Source: Bacteroidota bacterium (GTDB taxonomy: Bacteria > Bacteroidota > Bacteroidia > Bacteroidales > VadinHA17). From it: 64,000 nucleotides of DNA. A model generated the notes under the pieces. The model did not search any database. It was not told where the DNA came from and saw nothing but the letters and a program-made list of their open reading frames with translations. The position numbers and the translations under genes were made by a program. This document shows positions 28,701 through 35,543 of the stretch, piece after piece. Numbering within the stretch: the first letter of the stretch is position 1; the number at the start of each line of letters is the position of its first letter. The DNA lies in contig JADFQJ010000004.1 in NCBI GenBank assembly GCA_022561875.1, positions 1 to 64,000 on the forward strand, given 5' to 3'.

Positions 28701-30353
28701 TGAATTATATGATATTTCAACTTTTGAAGAATCGCCTGATTGCGATTGGAATTTTACGGTATTTCCTGCATCTGTACCATCTATGGGTAGTATTTCGAGC
28801 TGCTCATTATAAGGCCCGTTTGCGACATTAAATATTACTGAAGATGAAATACCTACTTCATTTAAAGAATCAACCGCTTTAGTAAAGGTGGCAAAGTTAG
28901 TTGGCCCAGGTGACCCACCAATGGTATAAGTACCTGCCAGGGCTATTCCTGCACCGGTAAATTCATCTGCCCCCATGTCAAATGTTCCTGCGCGGACTTC
29001 GCCGTCTATATCAGATGTAATACCCAAATCAGTAGCGCCTAACCCCTCGAGTCTGAAAGTTGTGGTATGCAGATCGGTTGCAGATAAAAATGCAGGATTT
29101 ACCGATACTGAATTGGCATCAGAACTGTTAGCAGCCTGCAAAGCGGCAAGGTCTTCAACAGGATTATTCCAATATGCTAAAAAGTTACCTGTTGCGAAGT
29201 AATTATTATAGTCTGAAGTTACTGCTGATGGAGTCTTGACATTAAATGCATAGCTGCCACCAAAATTTGCAAAAATATTATTCTTTACAACAATGTCAGA
29301 ACCACCGGTGAGATAAAAAGCGTTCCCATAATCCCCTGTAGCTGAGCTGGTTATATTAACACTGTTATGAAAAATATTTTGATAAGTAGTATAATATAAG
29401 TAGATCCCGCGGGCTGTAGATCCCCCTGTTATTGAAATAAAATTATTTGTTACCAGGCCTATCTGTCCCGCATTTCCATCACAATAATATAAGTATACTC
29501 CATAACTACCTTTAGTGATATTGATTTTATTTTTTCGGATTTCAAGTACATTATCACAATATTGCATATAAATCCCATAAGCCGGATCTTTACTTAAATC
29601 AAAAGTATTATTATTTACAATTGGTGCATTATGGTACGTCAACCTTATCCCATATTCACTCTGGTCGACAAATGTGTTATTCAAAATTTGCGTTCCGGAT
29701 GATAATGTACTAGTATTAACTCCCGACATCAATACACCATAACTGCCATTTAAGAAATAATTGTTTCGAATTGTATTATTTTCAGCCTGATCATTAAAGG
29801 ATGCTATTATTGCATGGTAATCTGAAGATGAAGTTGTATTATATCCCCATAACTGACAATTTTCAATAGTATTGTAATTTGCGGATCCGTTAATATTGAT
29901 TACCCTTCCATAACTTGATCCGGTAGCCATCAATCTCATTTTTCGGATTGTCACATAATCAGCTGCGTTTAATCTTAATGTCCAATTTGAACCAGAGGCA
30001 GAAGATGAATATGTAAGGACAACAGCTGTTGAATCCAGGGATGCAGACTGGAATGTAATTGTATTAACAGCGCTTGCACCGGAAATTTCGGTTATTACTA
30101 TCTGTTCATTGTATGTACCATCTGCGACATTAAACACAACCGGCCCATTCACACCCTGGGTCGGAGACAATAATGAATCCACTGCCGCTTGAAACGACGT
30201 AAAATTCGGAAAAACTCCCCCTGCAGGATCAATTGTGTATGCCCCGCTTAACTGAGCGAAGCTTTGAAAGGAAAAGAAGGAGATTAGAATAGCAATCAGA
30301 GTTATTCTGATAATCATGTTACGAAAGTTGCTTACTGATTTCATGGTATACAT
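22800..30353 (-). CDS. Giant secreted T9SS protein: four β-helix modules, PKD, five SprB repeats, sorting domain
   Basis: The 2,517-residue product starts with a signal peptide (IALISFF-like region ending QSFAQ). Four similar modules of about 430-440 residues follow (about residues 33-471, 471-914, 914-1346 and 1346-1773). Each opens with a form of YTIGGSSPSYATFADAADAL, has parallel β-helix repeats rich in NN and Y, and closes with DDIDGEPRD...DIGADEF. Then come a PKD-like domain (about 1773-1860), five SprB-type repeats (about 1863-2233, e.g. SGGTQPYSILWSNGATS), two fibronectin-III-like segments and a type A sorting domain (LGIYPNPSNGVFTLTF to the end). It is likely exported by T9SS and held at or released from the surface, as an adhesin or carbohydrate-binding protein. 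No catalytic site was recognised. Confidence 0.9.
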   Translation of the reverse strand: MYTMKSVSNFRNMIIRITLIAILISFFSFQSFAQLSGAYTIDPAGGVFPNFTSFQAAVDSLLSPTQGVNGPVVFNVADGTYNEQIVITEISGASAVNTITFQSASLDSTAVVLTYSSSASGSNWTLRLNAADYVTIRKMRLMATGSSYGRVININGSANYNTIENCQLWGYNTTSSSDYHAIIASFNDQAENNTIRNNYFLNGSYGVLMSGVNTSTLSSGTQILNNTFVDQSEYGIRLTYHNAPIVNNNTFDLSKDPAYGIYMQYCDNVLEIRKNKINITKGSYGVYLYYCDGNAGQIGLVTNNFISITGGSTARGIYLYYTTYQNIFHNSVNITSSATGDYGNAFYLTGGSDIVVKNNIFANFGGSYAFNVKTPSAVTSDYNNYFATGNFLAYWNNPVEDLAALQAANSSDANSVSVNPAFLSATDLHTTTFRLEGLGATDLGITSDIDGEVRAGTFDMGADEFTGAGIALAGTYTIGGSPGPTNFATFTKAVDSLNEVGISSSVIFNVANGPYNEQLEILPIDGTDAGNTVKFQSQSGDSSKVEISYNSGSANNYVVRFYGADYITFKKMTISATNNTNSKAIRFDGSSSNDSILNCVINSDITSTTYNGAIDSWKANVNNLVIANNLITGGRYGITINSNNAVIIATGTKIINNEISDQGRSSARGIYLRYHDSPEISDNIINYTKSYSYYYSIYLQDCSNTLKILRNKLTSDNTYGGIILYNCTGTTSKRGLTANNFVDIGGTSYAYGIYTYSSDYQNIYYNSVRITSTHLTYGRAFYNSNGSGNIILKNNIFSNFGGGYAFYTTGTTDIDASSDYNDYYVTGNYIAYWDGTNRNELSDFQTAASPREANSISANPSFVSGTDLHATSSFIDGEGTPLAGVVDDDIDGEPRDAVNPDIGADEFTTATTPLAGGTYTIGGSSPSYATFADAADALNTLGIAGSVVFDVRDGTYTEQISLLDINGADETNTITFQSESGDSSLVELTFSAGVSYKYVVELIGTDYITFKNMTFSATGTTYSLVFYFRAGLNNVTISNCVINGMGTTGNAYDKSAIYAGNVVFTDLTIENNLISGGRSGIWLQCETNNYATGTSIHNNSFSDHYSQAIYLRYHNAPKVDSNYINNSTGTYFYGIYLRNCSNDLTVLKNVVNSTSHYGGIILYDCIGTTSKRGLVANNFVDIGGTSYAYGIYTQGSTYQRIYNNSVRITSTHATYGKAYYNYNGTNIDVQNNIFSNFGGGYAYYANNITAITTSDYNDLFTTGNNVGYWNGNRIDLAAFQAASGTDANSLSVNPVFVSATDLHTTSSYIDSAGTVLAVITDDIDGEPRDATYPDIGADEFTPTEFPLAGEYTIGGTDPDYETFTAAVEDLNNLGVKEPVTFNVRSGIYTEQIELFEVAGASTSDTIVFQSQSGDSTDVILTYNAQSTGEDYIVKLIGADNITFQNMTFAATNSTYSKVVLLNGSVNNLNLLNNIFSANNSSYSSVIHSADGNVTNNILIKQNIIIEGGRGIDMNGNNTIHSAGLQIMDNIINNQKYYGIYLEDQDGPVIIGNDISTSDSYYTGIYLNDCDNNLIVKANKITNDNYSYGIYLYYCNGTFVNKGLVANNFVSIRGGSYAYGIYMSNSKYQNIYYNSVNIASTYSNVGGKLAFYVTGGDYINVKNNIFANTKGGYAYYINTATAVDASDNNDLYSTTDVAYFDGAARANLAALQLASGMDANSVSADPLFISETDLHAAQVALHQAATPVSEVTDDIDGTPRDGTFPDIGAMEFYCETPIFDVSVVTVCFGDSSVFTDNSTNVAFGSTYSWDWDLDSNPDTTFTTANSVIKHKFETSGQHSVYFIISHFAGCDDYDTIYANVNPSLVLNIITQGAYCDSANGQAVVDVVAGVGPFSYYWSTGDLDSVATGLEIGIYTVAVSDLNNCSTTETFEIGDAIQVTVNEIKGSTCGISDGEAFVTVTGGVEPYNYVWSNGQTNDTSILLSPGVHYVNVIDANGCYVQGSVNIGNDGTGPQITLLSTTDNDCYGDKLGAIDIIVSGGTQPYSILWSNGATSEDIDSVVAGVYDVLITDNDGCLASASYEISQPALLNISAVVENASCAGSDGQAVAIVSGGTEPYLYSWSTGGGFQIEENLAAGIYSVTVTDANGCQAVKGVIVNNIGGPVVTINSITGVTCTDTTNGAIDISVSGGTPLYSPLWTPGGMTSQDISGLIPGVYEVRVTDDVGCIGVNSAVIKQDPPAVNPICMVTVDSVSQKNLIVWEKDVIADVDHYNIYRETSQKGVYQLIGTSPIDSLSLFTDSIADPRIRSWRYKLSVVDKCDNESELSESHKTMHLTQNLGLNNTVNLIWDHYEGFDFSTYEIYRYSSASDWEKLGEIASDLTSYTDLTPPSSGFYYYVVEVVRPSSCTATRKAGTHRSTRSNRTANMTTGIESVPGNMSNLGIYPNPSNGVFTLTFDMKKKEDVAIRMFDITGRLVHSIQYKNYFGTFRKTLDLSELGSGLYFFQIVSETGIVYTQIVIE

Positions 30354-30364
30354 ATTTTATTACG

Positions 30365-30376
30365 TGTTCTAGAACA
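30365..30376. promoter_or_regulatory. 12-bp palindrome upstream of the giant T9SS gene
   Basis: TGTTCTAGAACA is a perfect palindrome 12 bases before the predicted ATG. The position would suit an operator, but a 12-base palindrome can occur by chance and no TAnnTTTG box is evident beside it. Confidence 0.25.
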
Positions 30377-30584
30377 TATAAAAAATAAAAATAACCAATT
30401 TATTTTTAAAAATCAATAGGTAAGCATAAAGATTATTTATATTATTTGATGAACAGGTGGTTTTTTGTTTCTAACCAATTTATGGAAGGAGATAAAAACA
30501 GGTATTTAAATACCTATTTAATACTTGATAAAACATTGTTTATGAGGCATATGTTAAAGTAGTGATAGCTGTTCCCTGGATACT

Positions 30585-32186
30585 CTATTCGGCAAGGTAC
30601 TCAATTGCTTTCTGCAGAGTGCGGTCTGAATCAGCATAAATAAAATAAAATCCTTTGTTATCAAAGAAATTACGGGCGACATAGGCAAATATCCGGGTTT
30701 TAATGATATTTCCGGAAATCTCCAGGTCACCGGGATTCTCTTTTACTCCATTTTCACTTGCATATTTGATAAATTGCTCATAGACCCTGATTCGATCCAG
30801 GTATTGAACAAGAGCATTGCAGTTTTCAATTTTCTCTAACTTATCGCGGTTATTATCTGAGTATTCGAAAGAGAAGCGATAAATTAATCCTTTATGCCGG
30901 ATTTTCATGAAATAACCGGTTACGTAAGAGGTATCTATCGGAACAAAAATATCAGGCATAATACCCCCGCCACCATAAACCGGTTTACCTTCAGGGGTAT
31001 AATATTTCAGTGAATCGGAAAAATGGATACTGTCTTTTTCAGCAAATTCACCATTTTCGAAACGTTCATTCAAATCGGAGTAATATTCATCAGTGCCATT
31101 AATATATGGCTTCTGGATACTTCGTCCTGTGGGTGTATAATATCTGGCAATAGTCAGGCGCATGGCAGATCCATCTGAGAAAAGCATAGGTTCCTGAACA
31201 AGCCCTTTGCCAAACGAACGTCTTCCAATGATAATGCCGCGATCGTTATCCTGGATAGCGCCGGCTAATATTTCACTGGCTGAAGCCGAATATTCATCAA
31301 TAAGGATTGCAATATCGCCGGTTAGAAAAACCCCTTTATCAGTAGCAAGAATCTCATTTCTTGGGCGGGCTCTTCCTTTGGTGTAAACAATTAATTTTTC
31401 TTTTTCAAGAAACTGGTCGGCAATATTTGTTGCCGCATCCATATAACCACCACCATTGGCTCTCAGATCAACAATTAATTTCTTCAGTCCCTTTTCCTTC
31501 AGTTCATTAATTCCCTTAAGAAATTCATCGAATGTGGTTCGCGAAAATTTACTTATTTTGATATAGCCGATAATATCACCTATCATCATGGCAACATCAA
31601 CACTATAAAGAGGAATTTCATCCCTGATTATTACAAATTCAAGTAGCTCTTTTAATCCTTTTCTTTTCACACTAACATTAACTTCAGACCCCCTTGGTCC
31701 TTTAAGTTTTTTAATCACTTGCGAGGTTGATATATTTACTCCGGCAATAATTGAATCATTAACCTTAATTATTCTGTCACCCGGAAGAATACCCACCTTT
31801 TCAGAAGGTCCCCCCGGAATTGTATTCATCACTACAACGGTATCGTAAGGCATATTGAATTCGATGCCAATCCCATCAAAATTTCCTTCCAGCGGCTCGT
31901 TTATCCTGCTGTAATCCTTGGCAGGTATGTAAACAGAATGCGGATCCAGTTCTTTTAACATAGCAGGGATGGCTGTTTCAACTAATTGTTTCCTTGAAAC
32001 GGAATCAACATATTCAGATTCAATATAGTTGATTATGGAATGTAACTTATCTACCCTGGGACGTATAGAAATAGATCTGCCTGTTTGATTATTATTGAGT
32101 TGAAGTCCGATAAAGACTCCTCCGGCAAGAAAAACAGACAGCAGCAAAGGCAGATAAATATTCCGGTTTGTGTTCTTATATTTCAT
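30585..32186 (-). CDS. S41-family C-terminal processing protease (CtpA/Prc type)
   Basis: This 533-residue periplasmic protease begins with a membrane anchor or signal (YLPLLLSVFLAGGVFIGLQL). An N-terminal helical segment (ELDPHSVYIPAKD) is followed by a PDZ domain (about residues 90-175, GGPSEKVGILPGDRIIKVND) and the S41 core. The nucleophile serine lies in DEYSASASEILAGAIQDND and the catalytic lysine in GRRSFGKGLVQEPM; the substrate-contact strand LRANGGGYMDAATNIADQF is present. Family members trim C-termini of envelope proteins. Its ATG abuts the stop of the dCMP deaminase gene (TAAATG), implying coupled translation. Confidence 0.93.
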   Translation of the reverse strand: MKYKNTNRNIYLPLLLSVFLAGGVFIGLQLNNNQTGRSISIRPRVDKLHSIINYIESEYVDSVSRKQLVETAIPAMLKELDPHSVYIPAKDYSRINEPLEGNFDGIGIEFNMPYDTVVVMNTIPGGPSEKVGILPGDRIIKVNDSIIAGVNISTSQVIKKLKGPRGSEVNVSVKRKGLKELLEFVIIRDEIPLYSVDVAMMIGDIIGYIKISKFSRTTFDEFLKGINELKEKGLKKLIVDLRANGGGYMDAATNIADQFLEKEKLIVYTKGRARPRNEILATDKGVFLTGDIAILIDEYSASASEILAGAIQDNDRGIIIGRRSFGKGLVQEPMLFSDGSAMRLTIARYYTPTGRSIQKPYINGTDEYYSDLNERFENGEFAEKDSIHFSDSLKYYTPEGKPVYGGGGIMPDIFVPIDTSYVTGYFMKIRHKGLIYRFSFEYSDNNRDKLEKIENCNALVQYLDRIRVYEQFIKYASENGVKENPGDLEISGNIIKTRIFAYVARNFFDNKGFYFIYADSDRTLQKAIEYLAE

Positions 32187-32645
32187 TTATTCGCTAACAA
32201 TATGTTTAAAAAATTTGATCTCAATATTTGCCCTTTCAAGTAGCTCAAGACCTTCAGATTTACGGTATTGGTTACAGTAAACAACTCTTTTTATCCCTGA
32301 CTGGATTATCAGTTTGGCACATTCCATACACGGACTGGTAGTAACATAAAGAGTGGCGTTTTCGCTGGAGTTGTTTGATTTTGCCACTTTTGAAATAGCA
32401 TTTGCCTCAGCATGCAGGACATAGGGTTTTGTTTTTCCTGAATCATCTTCGCAAATATTTTCGAATCCCGAAGGAGTGCCATTATATCCATCGGAAATGA
32501 TCATCTTGTCTTTAACTATCAGGGCTCCTACTTTCCTTCGTTTACAATATGAATTTTTTGCCCAGATCTCAGCCATTTCAAGGTAACGGCGATCAAACTG
32601 TTCCTGCTTTTCATTATAAGGATGTAATGAGTTGCTATTACTCAT
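32187..32645 (-). CDS. Deoxycytidylate (dCMP) deaminase family protein
   Basis: This enzyme of about 152 residues deaminates dCMP to dUMP for thymidylate synthesis. It carries the zinc-binding pair HAEANAIS and PCMECAKLI, an N-terminal YLEMAEIWAKNSYCKRRKVG and the DGYNGTPSGF loop typical of ComEB/dCMP deaminases rather than cytidine deaminases. I start at the ATG at 32645 (MSNSNSLHPYNEKQ); the track's 201-residue version adds a hydrophobic leader with no family resemblance. It is the first gene of a two-gene unit with the S41 protease. Confidence 0.9.
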   Translation of the reverse strand: MSNSNSLHPYNEKQEQFDRRYLEMAEIWAKNSYCKRRKVGALIVKDKMIISDGYNGTPSGFENICEDDSGKTKPYVLHAEANAISKVAKSNNSSENATLYVTTSPCMECAKLIIQSGIKRVVYCNQYRKSEGLELLERANIEIKFFKHIVSE

Positions 32646-32780
32646 GTTTGTTAAGGTCCATTTAAGCTCAAAGAACCGCAGGCAAAAGTACATAAAAACA
32701 GACAAAAGAAAACTAAAAAATGATGGGAACACACCAACTCCGGAAAATGAATAGGTAACATGTGGAGGAATACGAATAAT

Positions 32781-32802
32781 ACAAGGGAGCATGCTCCCTT
32801 GT
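32781..32802. repeat. 22-bp perfect palindrome
   Basis: ACAAGGGAGCA followed by its exact reverse complement TGCTCCCTTGT makes a 22-base palindrome with no spacer, 136 bases upstream of the dCMP deaminase ATG and just before the regulator remnant. No T-run follows on either strand. It could be an operator or part of a decayed mobile end. Confidence 0.7.
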
Positions 32803-32863
32803 GTAGTACTCCTTTGTCGTGTAGTGTACCTATACCGGAGAAAGCTCCGAAGCAGGGAAATAG

Positions 32864-33160
32864 AAGAAATACACAGTTGGATTACCTGAACCGGAATTTG
32901 AATTTACAGGATTTTTCTCAATTACTTTTAAAAGAATAAAGGTTGATAAAACTGTGGAGAAAACTGTGGGGAAAACCAGGGATAAGATTTTACGAATCAT
33001 AATGGAAAATTCAGAAATTACAGCATTAGAATTAAGCGATAAATTAGAAATTACTTCCAGGGCAATAGAAAAATCTATAAACCAACTAAAAAATGAAGGT
33101 ATATTAATTCGAAAAGGCTCTAAAAAAACAGGTTACTGGGAAATAAAAAGTTCGGAATAA
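32864..33160 (+). pseudogene. C-terminal remnant of a RecG-like/AlbA-type transcriptional regulator
   Basis: The frame from 32864 (after an in-frame TAG) encodes GLPEPEFEFTGFFSITFKR, a typical junction of AlbA_2/RecG-like ATP-binding regulators. A winged-helix domain follows (KILRIIMENSEITALELSD, LEITSRAIEKSINQLKNEG, GYWEIKSSE). Complete members have 400-500 residues with an N-terminal Schlafen/AlbA_2 domain; here only the last 98 codons survive. The 68-residue ORF in the track starts at an internal GTG and is unlikely to be a free-standing gene. A tRNA gene lies 350 bases further on. Confidence 0.65.
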
Positions 33161-33509
33161 AGTTCGGAATAAACTGTGGAGAATTATTCGGGATAATAAA
33201 ATTTTTACAATTGTTGCACAAGAATCCGATAAGAACAAGCCGGGGGGGCAGTATAAAGAATGGCCGATGGTGGGGTGAGAGGTGTACTGGTTCTGGTTAT
33301 CCCGGAGTCGATTGTCTGCTTGATTAGGCACTGGGCTTTTTTACTGTATCGGTGCCTGTTAATTGTCTTGTTATTAATAATATGTATTAGATAATTATTC
33401 TGGTTTTTCTAGCAAATAGTTATATTACAGCATGTATTTTTCTTTTGATTTAAGCGATAATACTACAATCAGAATGAAGGATTTGTATTTCATTATCAAA
33501 AAATGTTTG
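33161..33509. other. Gene-free stretch between the regulator remnant and tRNA-Leu
   Basis: No supported gene in about 350 bases. It begins with a duplicated word, AAGTTCGGAAT (33158-33170 region), has a G-run near 33242, and contains the inverted pair TAGGCAC (33325) / GTGCCT (33352) separated by about 20 bases. This is the same motif that borders other repeats in the window. Confidence 0.4.
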
Positions 33510-33593
33510 TACCCAGAGCCGGGCTCGAACCGGCACGGTATTGCTACCACTGGTGTTTGAGACCAGCGCGTCTACCATTTCCGCCACCTGGGC
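33510..33593 (-). tRNA. tRNA-Leu (anticodon CAA)
   Basis: The minus strand reads GCCCAGGTGGCGGAAATGGT at the 5' end and folds into a cloverleaf. The acceptor stem is GCCCAGG/TCTGGGT, the anticodon arm CTGGT-CTCAAAC-ACCAG carries anticodon CAA, a long variable arm is present as in class II tRNAs, and the TΨC arm has GGTTCGAGCC. At 84 bases excluding CCA it is a normal tRNA-Leu that reads UUG. The CCA end is not encoded. Confidence 0.95.
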
Positions 33594-33765
33594 TTTCTTC
33601 CACTCTTCCTTAGGGATGCGAAGATAACAGAATTGTTGTTTAGGAACAAAATTAAGAACATACTGTTGTTAAACTTATCAGACAATTCGTTGAGATTATT
33701 ATTATTGTTAGATTTGTTTATAAGATTATAAGAACGAAATTATTTATAAACCAAAGTTGCAAAAC

Positions 33766-35322
33766 ATGAAAGAAATAGATTATAACATCAGGGAGATGCT
33801 TAATAACCTTGGGATAAAGAATATAAATCCCGGTGTTTCAACCGGAGCACAATGGATGAAATCCCGGGGTGATGTCACCTCATCGATATCCCCGATTGAT
33901 GGTAAAGAAATTGCCAAAATAGAGAATGCTTCAAAAGAAGAATACGAAAATGTTGTTAAAAAAGCCCGGGAAGCTTTCAAAATCTGGAGAAAGATACCTG
34001 CCCCGGGAAGAGGGGAAATTGTTCGTCAGATCGGTCTGGCTCTTCGTGAAGCTAAAAATGATCTGGGCAAGCTGGTAACCCTCGAAATGGGTAAAATCTA
34101 CCAGGAAGGACTGGGTGAGGTTCAGGAAATGATTGATATCTGCGATTTTGCTGTCGGACAGGCAAGATTGTTAAATGGTATCACTATGCATTCCGAACGG
34201 CCTGACCACAGAATTTACGATCAATACCATCCACTTGGGATCGTAGGTATCATTACCGCGTTCAATTTCCCGGTGGCTGTTTGGGCGTGGAATGCAATGA
34301 TTGCAGCTATTGCAGGTGATGTGGTAATCTGGAAACCAAGTTCAAAAACTCCGCTTACTGCTATAGCTGTACATAATATTATAGCAAAAGTGCTTAAAGA
34401 AAATAATGTGCCCGAAGGAGTATTTAACCTGATGATCGCGAAATCTTCGGTTCTTGGAGATAATTTTCTGGAGGATAAAAGAATTGTTCTGATCTCGGTA
34501 ACAGGATCGACAGTTGTTGGGAAAAGAGTTGGGGGTATTGTAGGAAAACGTCTCGGAAAAACCATTCTTGAACTGGGAGGAAACAATGCCATTATCATCT
34601 CTCAACATGCCGATCTGGATATGTCTGTTCCTGCAGTGGTTTTCGGGGCGTTGGGTACAACAGGGCAGCGCTGCACCAGCACACGTCGATTGATCATCCA
34701 TGAATCAATTTATGAGGATGTAAAGACGAAATTGTTAAATGCTTACCGGCAGGCTGCGAAAAAAATTGGTAATCCGCTTGATCCAAATATACTTGTAGGA
34801 CCGGTAATTGACGGTATGGCTGTTGAGCTTTTCCATAATGCGTTAGAGCAGGCTAAGAAAGAGGGTGGTAATATTGTTATAGGAGGGAATATTCTTGATT
34901 CTGAAAAATTTGGTTCTTCTAATTATGTTGACCCGGCAATTGTTGAAGTGGAGAACCATTATAAAATAGTACAGGAAGAAACATTTGCACCTATTTTATA
35001 CATGATAAAATATAAAACGATTGATGAAGCAATCAGTATAAACAACGATGTGCCTCAGGGTTTATCCTCAGCAATTTTCACTCTTAATTTAAGAGAAGCA
35101 GAAAAATTCCTTTCAGAGGCAGGGTCTGATTGCGGAATAGCTAATGTGAACATCGGTACATCGGGAGCTGAAATTGGCGGAGCATTTGGTGGCGAAAAAG
35201 ATACCGGTGGAGGCCGGGAATCAGGTTCTGATGCCTGGAAAGCATATATGAGAAGGCAGACCAATACAATTAATTACGGAACCGAGCTGCCTCTGGCGCA
35301 GGGTATAAAGTTTGATTTGTAA
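33766..35322 (+). CDS. ALDH7-family aldehyde dehydrogenase
   Basis: This NAD(P)-dependent dehydrogenase of about 518 residues resembles the antiquitin group (α-aminoadipic semialdehyde/piperideine-6-carboxylate dehydrogenase). Visible features are the cofactor site [14 protein letters not shown] and [11 protein letters not shown], the catalytic glutamate in [11 protein letters not shown], the catalytic cysteine in [24 protein letters not shown], and the ALDH7-specific tail around [17 protein letters not shown] and [18 protein letters not shown] start at the ATG at 33766 rather than the TTG three codons upstream. It stands alone, so the pathway (lysine catabolism is typical of the family) cannot be confirmed from context. 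Confidence 0.9.
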   Translation: MKEIDYNIREMLNNLGIKNINPGVSTGAQWMKSRGDVTSSISPIDGKEIAKIENASKEEYENVVKKAREAFKIWRKIPAPGRGEIVRQIGLALREAKNDLGKLVTLEMGKIYQEGLGEVQEMIDICDFAVGQARLLNGITMHSERPDHRIYDQYHPLGIVGIITAFNFPVAVWAWNAMIAAIAGDVVIWKPSSKTPLTAIAVHNIIAKVLKENNVPEGVFNLMIAKSSVLGDNFLEDKRIVLISVTGSTVVGKRVGGIVGKRLGKTILELGGNNAIIISQHADLDMSVPAVVFGALGTTGQRCTSTRRLIIHESIYEDVKTKLLNAYRQAAKKIGNPLDPNILVGPVIDGMAVELFHNALEQAKKEGGNIVIGGNILDSEKFGSSNYVDPAIVEVENHYKIVQEETFAPILYMIKYKTIDEAISINNDVPQGLSSAIFTLNLREAEKFLSEAGSDCGIANVNIGTSGAEIGGAFGGEKDTGGGRESGSDAWKAYMRRQTNTINYGTELPLAQGIKFDL

Positions 35323-35389
35323 GATAAATTATGAAAGTTTATTTGTTGATGAGTTTATTTGTAAGATGCCAGAGCCACCTAAAATAGAT

Positions 35390-35450
35390 AAATTCTTAAC
35401 TTCTCAACTTATAAACTCCTAAACTTATAAACTTTTCAACACTGCAACAC
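35390..35450. repeat. Short degenerate repeat, CTTATAAACT words
   Basis: The stretch contains AACTTATAAACTCCTAAACTTATAAACTTTT, in which ACTTATAAACT is repeated at a 15-16 base step. It sits between convergent ALDH7 and dxs genes. No gene. Confidence 0.45.
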
Positions 35451-35497
35451 AAATCTTTTGTTTCCAATAACGCTGGATTTAGGGTGTTGTATTGCGT

Positions 35498-35543
35498 AAA
35501 AAAAGGAGTGATATCCGGTGCCGGACTATCCGGCATGGGATAT
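35498..35543 (-). terminator. Hairpin overlapping the dxs stop codon, followed by a T-run
   Basis: ATATCC and TGCCGGA pair with TCCGGCA and GGATAT (13 bp in total, a 2x2 internal loop and a 3-base apex CTA). On the minus strand a run of seven T follows after six bases (complement of 35498-35504). The hairpin includes the dxs stop codon, so it would end the dxs transcript. Confidence 0.55.

Noticed and set aside
23000-29000. CRISPR array in the repeat-rich giant gene
   Set aside because: The repetition is in-frame protein repeat (about 72 or 435 residues), without short identical direct repeats and spacers.
30354-30584. Possible promoter of the giant T9SS gene
   Set aside because: I found no TAnnTTTG box at a sensible distance; only the short palindrome is reported.
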